Position numbers and translations under genes: made by a program
In this document: positions 1 to 10,663 of the stretch, one piece after another
Layout of the letters: every line of letters begins with the position of its first letter
Numbering within the stretch: the first letter of the stretch is position 1
Notes under the pieces: model-generated
The model's database searches: none
The model's input: the letters and a program-made list of their open reading frames with translations, nothing else
Told to the model about the DNA's origin: nothing
Assembly (NCBI RefSeq): GCF_002127325.2
Contig: NC_035436.2
Span: 15,138,066 to 15,202,065 of the forward strand
Length of the DNA stretch: 64,000 bases
Source: Helianthus annuus
Taxonomy: Eukaryota > Streptophyta > Magnoliopsida > Asterales > Asteraceae
Direction: 5' to 3'

Positions 1-190
1 ATTGTTTTGCCCCCAACTCTAAATTACACGCTTGTCATCGTTTTAGTTATTTTTTTTATCATAACTATGGTACTGTTTTTCTTTAATTGGTTAACTTGGT
101 GTATCTTTTTTGATATCGTGTTATAAGTAACATGTATAACTAACCGACACAAAGGCGTACATGTTATTAAACTAAGAAATACTCGGTTTA

Positions 191-223
191 GCGCCCCGCA
201 ACGCGGGCGGCGCATAACTCTAG
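191..223 (+). mobile_element. Helitron-type 3' terminus (partial element)
   Basis: A GC-rich hairpin (CCCGC at 195-199, loop AAC, GCGGG at 203-207, with further pairing outside) stands 12 nt before CTAG at 220-223, which is followed by T. A short GC hairpin about 10 nt upstream of a CTRR end inserted before T is the hallmark of Helitron 3' ends. The 5' end would lie left of the window, and no Rep/helicase coding is visible, so this is probably a non-autonomous tail. The call rests on the terminus only. Confidence 0.4.
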
Positions 224-354
224 TTCTACACATTTTATAAACAAAAAAGAAACCGATACTCAACCGATCCATATAAGAGAAAATAAACACTTACCAGATA
301 TGTCTCGATGGTAGCAAGTTCACCGGTGCTGCAACAAATGAATACGTAAAGTGT

Positions 355-375
355 TGGCAGTTTGTCAAACTGCCA
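355..375. repeat. Perfect short inverted repeat
   Basis: Ten-bp arms TGGCAGTTTG and CAAACTGCCA flank a single T. Downstream (376-480) a degenerate word like ATAAACGGGTCAGTTATA recurs two or three times. The rest of 376-803 is AT-rich and shows no gene or recognisable element. Confidence 0.5.
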
Positions 376-808
376 CCTATCTGTGTCATAAACGAGCCAG
401 TTATACGAAAAAATTGTTATAAACGGGTCAGTTATAAAAAAATGTCATAAATGGGTCACGTATGCAACAAAAATTTGTAAATATTGTTAGATATCAACAA
501 CACTTAATTAGGAATTAATTATACATCAAGAACAAGAACATGGGATCAATTTGGATAAATTTAATCTGTCAACGAAAGTCAACGCAGACCGTTTTGATAA
601 TGAAATTGATCTACTTATCCATACAACTTTGCGCCTATTTATAGTCCATGAAACAGTACGAACAAGGTAAGTTATACCCATTCGTTTGGGGTACCATAAA
701 CTGTCATTAACCGCCAATTAACGACCTTTGACTTTTGTCAAGTTTGACTTTCGTTTTCTGCCTTGTGATCAATATCTAATCTAAATACATAATCAAATAA
801 TCTAAGTC

Positions 809-959
809 TGTCGGAAAGAAGGAAACAAATAGTATAGGGGCTAGTGTGTAATATGGTGGACTATATAAGCACCATCTTTGTGTAACCCTAATTTTAGTAC
901 AATACAATCTCAATACAATTCAAACTTCAATCACTGTGTTTGTTCTCTTCTAGACAACA
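809..959 (+). repeat. 5' LTR of the Copia element (151 bp)
   Basis: It starts TGTCGG and ends AGACAACA, so it has canonical TG...CA ends. A TATA-like CTATATAAGC lies at 861-870, making this the probable promoter. It matches the LTR at 5125-5275 except for three substitutions. The length is near the short end for Copia LTRs. Confidence 0.95.
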
Positions 960-976
960 TGGTATCAAAGCAGGTT
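960..976 (+). promoter_or_regulatory. Primer binding site, tRNA-Met type
   Basis: TGGTATCAAAGCAGG follows the LTR directly. It matches the common plant Copia primer site TGGTATCAGAGC (complementary to the 3' end of initiator tRNA-Met) with one mismatch. This sets the element's strand as plus. Confidence 0.85.
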
Positions 977-1060
977 TCTGATTCTTGAACACCTTGCTCA
1001 TCACCTACAATATATCCCAGCCAATACAATCTCAAACCTAACAACAAAATCAACTCAGCT

Positions 1061-1640
1061 CCGGCGAATCAAACCATCGCAGCGCAATCATCCAATCGGT
1101 TCTGGCAAGTCAAACTTAGATCCGTTGAATCAAACCACAGATCCAGATCCGGCGAATCAAACCATAGTTCCGGTGAACTCCTCATCTTCGCTGCAATCAA
1201 CCAATCCAACCATTCCAATCCAAAGTCAAACCTGGAAATCAAAATCAACAGCCGCCAACCCAATCTTTGTCGGTAAACCCTAATTCACCGATCGAAAACC
1301 TAGAACCCAGAACCCTAGAACCTCCAACCTTTATTCCCACGAACCCTCATTGTCACGAACCCTCATTGCCACGAACCCTCATTGCCACGAACTCCCATTG
1401 CCAACGAACCCTCTTTGCCACATCCCTTCACCCACGAACTCTCATTGCCAACGAACCCTCATTGCCAACGAACCTTTGTTTATCCCACGAAGAATATTCT
1501 TTCTTTCGTCACATTCAGTCTTCGTCACATCCAATCTTCATCACATCCAGTCTTTGTCAAGCCTCATCCCACGAAGAATAACCTTCTTCGTGGATCCCTC
1601 ATCCCACGAAGAATAACCATTCATCGTTGCCCCATATTCG
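1061..1640 (+). repeat. Minisatellite-like leader in place of gag
   Basis: Where a Copia gag should lie there are three blocks of short imperfect repeats: a CGGCGAATCAAACCA-like unit (about 1061-1215), a CACGAACCCTCATTGC-like unit of about 16 bp (about 1320-1480), and CGTCACATCCA/CCCACGAAGAATA-like units (about 1485-1620). The open frames here are repetitive and look like no Gag. Gag appears to have been deleted or replaced by repeat expansion. Confidence 0.6.
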
Positions 1641-1740
1641 TTTCATAACTATTGGTTTCAAAACATATTGGTTTCAAAAAGAAGCTTCCACTGATTCAAG
1701 GGAAGTATTTGTTCAAAAAAAATCAAAAAAAAAAGGAAAA

Positions 1741-2154
1741 ATGGAAATCAACCATGGAAAAAACAGTTCTTGGATATTCGATTCTGGTGCCACTGACACC
1801 ATGACATTTGAACCGTTAGACATACGGTCAATGTCCAATCCTCAGAAAACCCAAATCCATACTGCAAACAATGGAACGATGCAAGTGAAAGGAGGAGGAA
1901 CAATTGAGATTTCACCAACTTTGAAATTATCAAATTTTCTTTATGTTCCATCATTATCGCACAAACTGCTCTTAATTAGCCTTATTACCAAAGAGTTAAA
2001 TTGCACGGTACTAATGCATCCTACTTTATGCCTTCTACAGAATATCAGGACGGGTGTGATTATTGGATGTGGTACTGAGCGCCAAGGATTGTACTACGTG
2101 GATGAAGTGGCTCATTGTACTACGTGGATGAAGTGGCTCAACAGAGTACTGTGA
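1741..2154 (+). pseudogene. Copia protease region, frameshifted
   Basis: The frame contains SWIFDSGATDTMTF, the aspartic protease D-S-G-A motif with the flanking residues usual in Copia elements, then a protease-like LYVPSLSHKLLLI stretch. The frame is lost at a 26-bp tandem duplication (2089-2140), after which reading ends in 14 unrelated residues. The enzyme would mature Gag-Pol in the virus-like particle, but this copy cannot make an intact product. Confidence 0.8.
2089..2140 (+). repeat. 26-bp tandem duplication breaking the pol frame
   Basis: Positions 2089-2114 and 2115-2140 are identical 26-bp copies beginning TTGTACTACGTGG. Because 26 is not a multiple of three, the second copy shifts the frame between protease and the GAG-pre-integrase domain. 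It looks like a replication-slippage event within this copy. Confidence 0.9.
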
Positions 2155-3180
2155 TGTTAGCACATGGAACCGAAAATCGAGAAGCCTGGCTATGGCATAG
2201 ACATTTGGGACACCCATCCAATGGTTATTCACACCTTTTGTTTCCAAAACTCTTCCCATCAAATGAGAAAATAGATTATGAAACCTTTCTTCGTGCCAAA
2301 AGCCATCGACAACTATTTAAACCTAGCAATACGAAAGTTGCTTCACCTTTTTCACTAATCCATTTTGATGTGTGGGGTCCTGCTCCTGTGATGGGGGCAG
2401 GGACTTCGGTACTTTATACTATTCATGGGTGATTGCACTCGCATGACATGGGTATATTTTTTAAAAAACAAATCCTAAGTTTACCAAAAAATTATCATGT
2501 TTTATGCTATGATTCAAACTCAATTCCGAACTCAAATCCAAATCCTTCGATCCGACAATGGGGGGAATTTGTCAATACACCAATGAAGCAATTCTTTAAA
2601 ACCAAAGGTTTAATTCATCAAACCTCTTGTTCTCCCCGAAGAAAACGGTGTTTCCGAACGGAAAAACCGTATTATTCTTGAAATGACTCGAGCCCTTTTA
2701 ATCGAATCCCAGGTTCCTAAATCTTTCTGGCCGGAGGCAGTTGCAACCTCCGTGTATCTCCTGAATCAGCTTCCCACAAAAGCTCTTAAATTTAAAACTC
2801 CCTTAGATTGTCTGTCTAAGTCTGCCAATATTCCCCATCCTCTTACACTTGAACCTCGAATATTCGGGTGTACCGCATTTGTCCACATACCCAAAATCAA
2901 CCGGAACAAGATCGGCCCATGTGCTGAGAAATGTGTATTTGTTGGCTATGGGATCGACCAAATAGGTTACCGGTGTTATAATCCAAAAACTCATCAAATG
3001 TTCACCACAATGAACGTTGACTTTCTTGAAACAAAATACTTTTATGACACCCAACTCAGTGGTCAGGGGGAGAACGAATGTATAGACACCCTGAGTTGGC
3101 TAACCCAACTTCCCTCATCTGAAGAAGTAACAACAGAAAATCATTACAATACTGCGGGTCCTTCAAACACAGCCACATAA
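2142..3180 (+). pseudogene. Copia integrase region (GAG-pre-integrase and core), frameshifted
   Basis: WLWHRHLGHPS near 2185 is the His half of the HHCC zinc-binding pre-integrase domain. The start of the core is then compressed. The SDNGGEF motif at about 2548-2570 is present but out of frame with its neighbours, and the PEENG/SERKNR region lies in a third frame. From 2683 the C-terminal part is readable (FWPEAVATSVYLLNQLP, then an FGCTAFVHIP region). The core is shortened and carries frameshifts, so integrase is non-functional here. Confidence 0.8.
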
Positions 3181-3360
3181 TCTGTGGAGCACAGTACCAT
3201 TGAAGAAAGTCCATCCAACGTGATATCTGAGGTAAGAAATACTGAGGACCCTGGAGGTTCTACGTTTTATAACCATGAGACAACAAGGGAACATATAGAA
3301 CCGACAACAACGGAACCTACTCCACAGGCTGAACCAGATGTGGAATAGGGCGAACCAAAC

Positions 3361-4664
3361 TTGGAAGAGGTTGAACAAGTTGTTGAACATGTGGAATCAG
3401 TTGCAGCAGAGACAACTGGAAGATACCCTCTCCCTCCTAGAGCCAATAGTGGGGTCCCTCCAAAATGGTACTCGCCAGAGAGGGAAACCAGAACCTCAAG
3501 GTATCCTGTAGCTAATATAGTTAATGGGAACTTACCTAACAGCGCGAAAGCATTTGTCACCTTTCTATACTCTGAACAAGTACATGGCTCTGTAAAGGAA
3601 GCACAAAGTAAGAAGAACTGGAAAGAAGCAATGGAAACAGAGATGCAAGCTCTTATGAAAAATAATACGTGGGAAAAGTGCATTCTCCGAAAAGGAAAGA
3701 AACAGTCGGCTGGGGTTGTGTGTATTCAATTAAGTATAAACCAGATGGTTCTATTGGAAGATACAAAGCTCGACTTATAGCCAAATGGTACACTCAGACG
3801 TATGGGATCGATTACTCTGAGACGTTTTATCCGGTTGCAAAAATGGACACCATTAGAGTCCTCTTCTCCGTGGCAACAAATAAGAATTGGCCTCTCCATC
3901 AGTTTGATGTTACAAATGCATTTCTCCATGGAGACCTAGCGGAAGAAGTCTACATGAAAGCACCTCCAGGTTTTTCAGGGGATTTTAAAGATGGGGAGGT
4001 TTGTCGGTTGAAAAAGTCTCTATACGGGCTAAAACAGTCACCTCGGGCCTGGTTTGGAAAGTTCACCTTGGCCATGAAAGAATACATGTATTACCAAAGT
4101 AACGCTGATCATACCCTGTTCCTCAAAAGAAGAAACGGCCTCGTAACTTGCCTGATCATATATGTAGACGACATGATTATCACCGGAAATGTTGTGGAAG
4201 AGATAGGACGGCTGGAAAAGAATTCGTTTTCAAAGTTTGAAATGAAAGACCTTGGGAATCTCAAGTATTTCCTCGGAATAGAAGTTCTCAGGTCTAAACG
4301 GGGGATTTTCATCTGCCAAAAGAAGTATGTCCTTGATCTCCTGGCGGAAACTGGTTTGATTGATTGTAAACCAGCAGATACGCCAATGGTGGTGAACCAC
4401 AGTCTTCACATGGAACTTAATGGCGAGCTTGCAGACAAAGAGAGGTATCAACGGCTCGTGGGCAAGTTAATTTATCTCTCCCACATTCGCCCTGATATAG
4501 CTTATGCTGTTGGAGTGGTAAGTCAGTTTATGCACCAACCGCAAGTTGCTCACATGGAAGCTGCTCAGAGATTTCTAAGGTATCTAAAGGGAACCGCAGG
4601 CCATGGAGTGTTGTTCAAAGCAAATGGACATTTAAATGTTGAGCTCTACACTAACACCGACTAG
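3361..4664 (+). pseudogene. Copia reverse transcriptase, nearly complete but interrupted
   Basis: Up to 3780 the frame covers the N-terminal linker (KNWKEAMETEMQAL). The next frame, from 3669, carries RT motifs including YKARLIAKWYTQTYGIDYSETF, QFDVTNAFLHGDL, KKSLYGLKQSPRAW and the catalytic YVDD at 4161-4172. The two overlap around 3669-3780, showing one frameshift. The frame ends at a TAG at 4662-4664, where Copia elements normally have TDWAG (TGG to TAG). RT itself is well preserved, but the polyprotein is not. Confidence 0.9.
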
Positions 4665-5148
4665 GCAGGAGATAAGGGAAATCGAAGGTTAACATCGGTA
4701 CTTCTCCTTGGTTGGTGGAAACCTTGTTACCTGGAGGAGTAAGAAACAGAAGGTGGTCGCTCTGTCGAGTGCAGAAGCAGAGTTCAGAGGCATAGCTCGA
4801 GGGTTAAGCGAAGTCCTTTGGATCAGGAAACTTCTAGAAGACATTGGTTTCTCCCAAAGGGCAGCACCCAGAAAAATTATGTGCGACAATACAGCTACAA
4901 TACAAATCTCAGAAAATCCAGTTCAGCATGATCGAACAAAACACGTGGAGGTAGATCGACATTTCATCAAGGAAAAACTAGAGGAAAGGATCATAGAGCT
5001 TCCGTATATATCATCAAGGGATCAACTCACAGATATTCTCACAAATGTAGTCAACGGAAATTCATTTAGTAGCTGTTTGAGCAAGTTAAGTATTGGAGAT
5101 CCCACTACTCAACTTAAGGGGGAGTGTCGGAAAGAAGGAAACAAATAG
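4665..5148 (+). pseudogene. Copia RNase H, C-terminal end of pol
   Basis: SKKQKVVALSSAEAEFRGIA, LWIRKLLEDIG, DNTATIQISENPVQHDRTKH and VDRHFIKEKL are the usual Copia RNase H blocks. The segment is separated from RT by the TAG at 4662 and a further small frameshift near 4690. The frame ends at 5148, 24 nt inside the 3' LTR. Confidence 0.85.
5111..5124 (+). promoter_or_regulatory. Polypurine tract of the Copia element
   Basis: AACTTAAGGGGGAG directly precedes the right LTR. A purine run at this spot primes plus-strand DNA synthesis. Confidence 0.8.
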
Positions 5149-5275
5149 TATAGGGGCTAGTGTGTAATATGGTGGACTATATAAGCACCATCTTTGTATA
5201 ACCCTAATTTTAGTACAATACAATCTCAATATAATTCAAACTTCAATCACTGTGTTTGTTGTCTTCTAGACAACA
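5125..5275 (+). repeat. 3' LTR of the Copia element (151 bp)
   Basis: It has the same length and ends as 809-959, with three substitutions between the copies (about 2%). It is followed by the TSD AAGTC at 5276-5280. Confidence 0.95.
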
Positions 5276-5280
5276 AAGTC

Positions 5281-6391
5281 TAGATAACATTCTAATTAAT
5301 ATATTCTATATTTGTCAATACGATCACAAGTATATATTCCTCTTTCACATTAAATAAACTGAAATACCCGCAATTAGATATGAATATGACATGTTTAATA
5401 AAAAATATATTAATAATCGTTGTTTAGTGTAATAATTTTTTAGAAAAAAAATAATTAATATTAAAATTTACTAATAATAATACTAAACTAAAACAAGTTA
5501 GTTAACAAGAGAAATATGTTAATAACAAATCACATACGTAGCATTAGTAATAGTATATATGATTTACAAAAGGATTATATGTGTTTCATAACAATGAAAA
5601 GAAAAGGAGTTGTTGACTTTTGGCTCTAGAAAGAAAGAGTACCCACATCCTACAAGCAAGTTGCTGACACAAGCCACCATGCATATAATTGCACTCACAC
5701 CATCCCATGTACCTTCTGGCTATTTGTTTACCTTACAACACTCAAACAACCCCTACCATTCCAACTTGCCAAATTTGTACGTAAACAAGCTTCCTTCATA
5801 GTTTATAAATAAATACTTGGTTTACCATTCACTTGCCAAATCCGTAGTAGATCTCTTTCGTACCGAGTTCCGGACGGAGACCGATCACCGAAGCCCTACC
5901 GCCACCCACCACTTATTCACCACCTTCACTGTCATGCACCATCTCACCGTGTTTCCACCGCCACTACGACCACCATAACAGTCACCTTAACAACCATGTG
6001 AACCAAGCTTGTTTCCTCCACCGTTATTATCGTGCAAAAAGAAAACGAAACCACCTAAAAACCATACCTTACGGCCGCCCTCGTGTTTTCCGAAGACTGC
6101 AACGACTCCAAGCACCGCTGCCAACGCACGTCATTGCCACCGTACACATCACCACGTTTCCAACTTCAATCTCCACTATCCGCAGGTAAAAACCCTACCG
6201 TTGAATATGTTAAGTTGTTGTCTCTGTTTCTGAAACAAAGTTGTGGGTTCTGGGATTTAACAAAACTGCTTATAATATTTAACCTAGTTTGCTTTAAAAA
6301 GAAGATGATATATTATAAGAATATAAAATAACATGTAATTGGATGAGATATTTCTAAAAAAAAGTATTTTGGTCGACATTTTTATGGTTTC
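5281..6391. other. Unassigned intergenic DNA between two elements
   Basis: The first 500 bp are very AT-rich. From about 5840 to 6190 the DNA becomes C-rich with runs of CCACC/ACCACC. Short open frames here are low-complexity and overlap in several frames, so I do not call a gene. No LTR, terminal inverted repeat or tRNA-like box was recognised. Confidence 0.5.
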
Positions 6392-6789
6392 TGATGCGTG
6401 TCAGTGTGTATATGTTTTAGGTATATATTTTAAGCCCTTTTTACACTTTTTAGCCAAGTTTTAAATTTATAAAACACGATATTTACTAACACTAAACACA
6501 CATATGGGCAAGTGCACCCATCGTGGACGTAGCATAGTGTTGGTAAGATACCGAGATCATCCAAGGACACAAGAGCTTTTAGTACCGGTTTATCCTCAAC
6601 GTCTAATCAACTCAAAATGTTAGAAACAGGTTTTAAACTAAGAAAAATAAAACTAACTAAAATGCTGAAAAATAAAATAAAAATAAAACAGATAGACAGG
6701 ATGAATCACTTGGATCCGATTTGTGTGTAGTGTAACCTTTGATTATTTTCGCACTTTTGCACTTGTTTAAGAGATTATCTTAGTTATTG

Positions 6790-6990
6790 TAGTAGGCCCC
6801 TCTTTTGAAGGCGACGTTACCCTCAACCCAGTAGTTTGAGTCAGCAAGGATACAATCCTAAAGGGTCGGATTATTGGAAGATAATTAATTAAGTTATTAA
6901 TGCATAATGTGGTAGGCCCCTCTTTTGAAGGCGACGTTACCCTCAGCTAAGTAGTCTAAGTCAGCAGGGATACAGTCCTAAGTAGTTGGG
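6790..6990 (-). repeat. Imperfect tandem duplication inside the LTR
   Basis: A segment beginning GTAGGCCCCTCTTTTGAAGG occurs at about 6792 and again at about 6911, followed by similar text through CAGTAGTTTGAGTCAGCA/AAGTAGTCTAAGTCAGCA. The same doublet is present in element B's 5' LTR (about 37980-38190), so it predates both insertions. Confidence 0.8.
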
Positions 6991-7589
6991 TTAAAGTTTT
7001 AATAGTAGTTTAACTTATGAGGGGATCAAAGAGTTTAGACCCCCGCCATCCAATACCTTTGGGTATTGAAGTAGGTCCTACTAAATTTGACCCAGGTCCT
7101 TTGCAGGATCTATACACTGAACAATGGCAAGACTCTTACCAAACCGTTCCCTTAACCCCCGACCAGGTAGCCAACATACCTCCATATAGACCGTGGAGAT
7201 ATGAATGGTGAAAATCTTTTATTTTATATAGACAGTAAAATAATGCCAAGACACCACGGACAAACGATAAGGAAGAATCACCTTCAACATAAGAAACTAG
7301 TAATTAAAGTCATTAATACAAAACCAATTAAAAAGTGCAAAAGATTAAAAATAAAAAAGTATTACAGTAAACACTTGTCTTCACCAAGTGATGTAAGAGA
7401 CTTAGGCAAACATGGCCTTTGATTGTCAAGAACTCTTACGATCAATCTTGGATCCCGAGACGACTCACACACTCTATGATGGACAATGGATGATGGTGGT
7501 GGATGATGGTGTTATGATGGTGGTGGGTGGTGGGTGAAGTGTGAGAGAGGTGGTGTGCTAAGGGATGAGTTGCAAGAGCTCCAAACACT

Positions 7590-7655
7590 CCTATTTATAG
7601 GCTGAACAGAAGCTCGGGCACGGCCCCGTGCCCGCTGGGCACGGCCCCGTGTCCA
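7590..7655 (-). promoter_or_regulatory. LTR promoter: TATA box with upstream palindrome pair
   Basis: On the minus strand CCTATAAATAGG (7601-7590) is a good plant TATA box. About 15 nt upstream lies a double palindrome (7616-7633 and 7637-7654), each copy of the type GGGCACGGCCCCGTGCCC. The same arrangement recurs in both LTRs of element B (37330-37394 and 42943-43005). The TATA call is conventional; the role of the palindromes is unknown. Confidence 0.7.
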
Positions 7656-7721
7656 TCTGACACTCTCTCTCTTCATTAATTGTAATTCGGAATTACAATA
7701 AATGCGCCTGCAGCATCTTGA

Positions 7722-7820
7722 CCACGCCCCCGTGTCCGCTGGGCACGGCCCCGTGGTGGGCAGTAGAAGCTTCTATAGGTTTGTCTTTTCTGCTGCTTCT
7801 TGGGCACGGGGCGTGTTCAG
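7722..7820 (-). repeat. Further palindrome blocks in LTR A
   Basis: One pair lies at about 7722-7760 and a single remaining half at about 7801-7820. Element B has a complete pair at the corresponding site (37152-37182 and 42757-42795), so the single in A looks like loss of one half. Confidence 0.7.
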
Positions 7821-8064
7821 TCTTCTATCTTCTTTGTTTTGCTTGGGAGGATGCTGTCGGGGGGTCGGGCATATCACTTTTGTTCCTTTTCTTGTATTTA
7901 TGTTAGATTTTGCTGTCTTTTTGCTTCTTTTGTTATTTTGAGCTCATTTAATCCTGAAAATACAAAAGGAAGACAAAAGCACACTTTTTCCAACATTAGT
8001 ACTAAAAAGGGTTAGTTTTAAGCCACAATTGATGTAATTTATATGTTGCATTTTATGCACATCA

Positions 8065-8084
8065 AATACCCCCACACTTGAATC
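8065..8084 (-). promoter_or_regulatory. Polypurine tract of element A
   Basis: On the minus strand TTCAAGTGTGGGGGTATT abuts the 3' LTR. Element B has the equivalent TTCAAGTGTGGGGATATT before 42511. The tract's position and the AAGTGTGGGG core are shared by both copies. Confidence 0.75.
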
Positions 8085-8660
8085 TTTGCTTGTCCTCAAG
8101 CAAAACTCTTTATAATGTGGCTTTATTCACTCCCAAATGGAATGGGTAGAAGAGAAGGTTTTTTGGGCTTGTCATAGAGTGTCGGGAATTCCAAGATTAT
8201 TTAGGTTTTATTTTTATTTATTTACAATCCTATTCGTCATGATTTATTAAAAACTTTTCATAAGATAAATTATTTATTAGGGCATAACATACCTTTTTAA
8301 AATTCCATTTATATACCAGTTCACATACCTCACGGGGGAGTCACTCAACACTCGGCCGAAGGTGTATTTTTTTTAGTGAATCACTCGAGAGCGGCATGGA
8401 ACTTACTCCTACCATAAGCTTGCCAAGCAATCAATCCTCCTCCTTTTTAACTTTATACCTTTGTAAATATCAAGAGGACTTTTTGGGTGAAGGGTTAGGC
8501 TTGGGCTAAAGGTGGGTGGTTGGGTTAGTGGTTAGTAAAAGGGCGAAAGGCGTAACAAACGTCGGTTTTTGAAAGACTTTTTATTTTTTCACATTTTTAT
8601 TTTATTTTGATGAACCATTTGTTTCAAACAAAGTTATTTTTGTTGAACTTGTTTGTTTGT
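8085..8660 (-). other. Non-coding internal spacer of element A
   Basis: Collinear with element B (about 41890-42490), including the text around GAGAGCGGCATGGAACTTA. No sustained open frame is shared between the copies, so this is a non-coding part of the element. Confidence 0.6.
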
Positions 8661-8665
8661 TTGGT

Positions 8666-8670
8666 TTCAT

Positions 8671-8713
<43 letters not shown>

Positions 8714-9309
8714 ACAAAGATCCGTTAGGAACCACCCTTTATTGCGAGAACCGCGAGAACCAGTGTGAACGCAAACAGTAATACCTAAAAAAATCTAAAA
8801 AAACCCAAAATTTTTTTTTTATTTTTTTACTATTTTTTATATAAAAATCGCTACTTTTAGTATACAAAAAAAAAATTTTAATTTTTGTTTTGGCTACTAA
8901 AACTAGCGATTTGAACATAAAAAATAGTAAAAAAATAAAAAAAAAAATTTAGATTTTTTTTTATTTTTTTAGATTTTTTAGGTTTTTTGGGGGTTTAGTT
9001 TTTAGCGTTTTAGCTTTGGGGGTGGGGGGGGTTTAGGTTTTTGGGGGGTGGGGGAGGGGGGTTTAGGTTTTTGGGGGGTGGGGGAGGGGGTTTAGGTTTT
9101 TTGAGGGTTTTAGTTTTTAGCATTTAGCTTGGGGGGGGTTAGGTTTTTTTTTTTTTGGGGGGGGGGGTGTGGGGGTTTAGGTTTTTGGGGGGTGGGGGAT
9201 GGGGGTTAGGTTTTTTTTAGGGTTTTTTTAGGTTTTTTTTAGCTATTTTAGGTTGTGTTCACATTGGTTCTCGCGGTTCTCGCAATAAAGGTGGTTCTCG
9301 CATGAACCT

Positions 9310-9378
<69 letters not shown>
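8666..9378. mobile_element. Foldback MITE-like insertion inside a TA microsatellite
   Basis: A (TA)n tract is split at about 8711 and resumes at about 9315. The inserted piece has inverted ends: on each side, read inward, AACCACC is followed by TTTATTGCGAGAACC, GCGAGAACC and a GTGTGAAC/TGTGAAC-like stretch. Its middle holds AT-rich arms and a G-rich array of GTTTAGGTTTTTGGGGGGTG-like units (about 8985-9230). Element B lacks it at the matching site near 41860, so the insertion came after the two copies diverged. The superfamily is uncertain; preference for TA microsatellites recalls Micron-like MITEs. Confidence 0.65.
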
Positions 9379-9380
<2 letters not shown>

Positions 9381-10145
9381 ATAAGGAAGAGTCATTAGAA
9401 AACTGAACGTTGTTACTAAAATAAAAGGTTAAAAATAAAAAGGTTTTGGTGGGTAAAAAGGGTGATGGTTTTGGGTTAAGAAATGAAAAGGTTTAGGCTC
9501 AAAGGGGTTAACTAGCGGGATTTTGGGTAGGTGGTAAAAAAATGAAAAATAATGGTGTAAAAAGAAAAAGGGTTAGTCCTAATGCCTCCATCATTTACTT
9601 ACTCGGGTTTAAGTTGGTAAGGACCGGGAATGTATTGTTGTGGCAAGTTCTAGAGTCGTACGAACCAAGCGGCTATTCACACAAGAAACGAAAAATGAGC
9701 ATTTAGTGTAAAGATATGTATTTGTATGCTCGTTAAAGGCTCAAAACTCACTTTTGTGGGAAAGGGTTTTTTATGTGATCAAGTATATATAATCAAATTT
9801 TAACTAAGTTTGTCATGCCTTTTCGTAATTTTCTTATGTTGGTTCTTTTTATCATCACGACGCTATCGGTTGTAAACTTGTAAAAATATAACCTTGTTAG
9901 AACTTGAATTTCCAACTTAAACTTAGACAAGTAAAAAAATGAATTTTTTTTTGAAAAAATTTGGGGTGATTAGCGGTTCCAATAGAGTTTTGTGTAAGGC
10001 TTGTTATTAGGACTTGCAAAATTCAAGGTTTTAGCATCCCCCTACACTTAAATTACACATTGTCCTCAATGTGTCCCAAAAATAAGTTTTTAGGTTGATT
10101 GAATGTGTAAAATGGTGTTAAAAGCAAAACTTTATGTTACTGGCA
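9379..10145 (-). other. Non-coding internal spacer of element A
   Basis: Collinear with element B (about 41110-41850), including the AATTTAAGTGTGGGGGGATG-like motif and text near CGATAGCGTCGTGAT. No conserved open frame is visible. Confidence 0.6.
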
Positions 10146-10345
10146 TCCTTGACATGGCCCCGTGGGGACCGGGCACGGCCCCGTGTTCAGGTGCCAGCGA
10201 CAAAAATTAAAGAAAAGAAACAGAATCTTGGGCACAGGGGCGTGTTCAGCGAACACGACCCGTGTCCAGTTACCTGAATTGGGCAATTTTCTGCAGAGTT
10301 TGCAGCACGAGGCCGTGTTGGGCGGACACGGCCCGTGCTGAGCTT
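10146..10345 (-). repeat. Three GC-rich palindrome pairs, element A internal
   Basis: Pairs lie at about 10150-10190, 10229-10266 and 10303-10342. Each half is of the type CACGGCCCCGTG or CACGGGGGCGTG with flanking GG/CC, and the two halves are near-inverted copies of each other. They correspond in order to B pairs at 41062-41099, 40980-41019 and 40907-40948. A short frame of about 70-80 codons runs through them in both copies, but its translation mostly reflects the repeat, so I do not call a gene. Confidence 0.75.
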
Positions 10346-10663
10346 ACTATAATGAAGAAATTGTTGTCGGATGGCCCTGTTTTCGTGCATGGGGCTATGT
10401 TTCTCGTTTCCCTTGTTATCATTCACCATCACGAGTGTGTTTTATTTATTACAACATCATCCAAACCTTAAAACCATCATTTCATTAAAAACCATAGAGA
10501 GATACATAGTCCTAAAATATTAGTAAGTTAGATAAGTAAGCACAAGAAGCTTAAACCAAGGAGTTCTAGCCTACAAGTTATTCTAATTAGCAAAATTTCC
10601 GAGAAGATAGTAGTCTCGGTTGGATGCGGCTTCATAGAACTCCTTCCTCCGAGTACGGACTCC

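Larger units (their letters stand above)
804..5280 (+). mobile_element. Copia LTR retrotransposon, defective, with 5-bp TSD
   Basis: The element occupies 809-5275 and is flanked by the direct duplication AAGTC (804-808 and 5276-5280). It has two 151-bp LTRs, a tRNA-Met-type primer site after the left LTR, a purine tract before the right LTR, and protease, integrase, reverse transcriptase and RNase H remnants in the Copia order. The RT active site reads YVDDMIITG, as in Ale/Retrofit-type elements. No gag domain is visible, and pol has several stops and frameshifts. The LTRs differ at three positions, so insertion was fairly recent; the copy probably moved using proteins supplied in trans. Confidence 0.93.
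6392..8064 (-). repeat. 3' LTR of element A (1673 bp)
   Basis: On the minus strand it begins TGATGTGCAT at 8064 and ends ACACGCATCA at 6392. It matches 12682-13184 over its last 500 bp and the LTRs of element B. It contains a TATA box (7601 down to 7590), GC-rich palindrome blocks and an internal near-duplication of about 120 bp. Confidence 0.9.

Noticed and set aside
3267..3683. Antisense frame of 138 codons in the first Copia
   Set aside because: Opposite the pol linker/RT coding; no domain and no start context.
5840..6190. C-rich region resembling the 5' end of a gene
   Set aside because: Open frames overlap in three phases, show no domain, and no splice-supported continuation follows.
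8985..9230. Interstitial telomere array
   Set aside because: TTTAGG occurs but not as a regular TTTAGGG tandem; the unit is a longer G-rich minisatellite inside a MITE-like element.
10187..10432. Possible third shared ORF in elements A and B (B copy at 40858-41061)
   Set aside because: Open in both, but more than half is palindrome-pair sequence and the rest is too short to judge selection.
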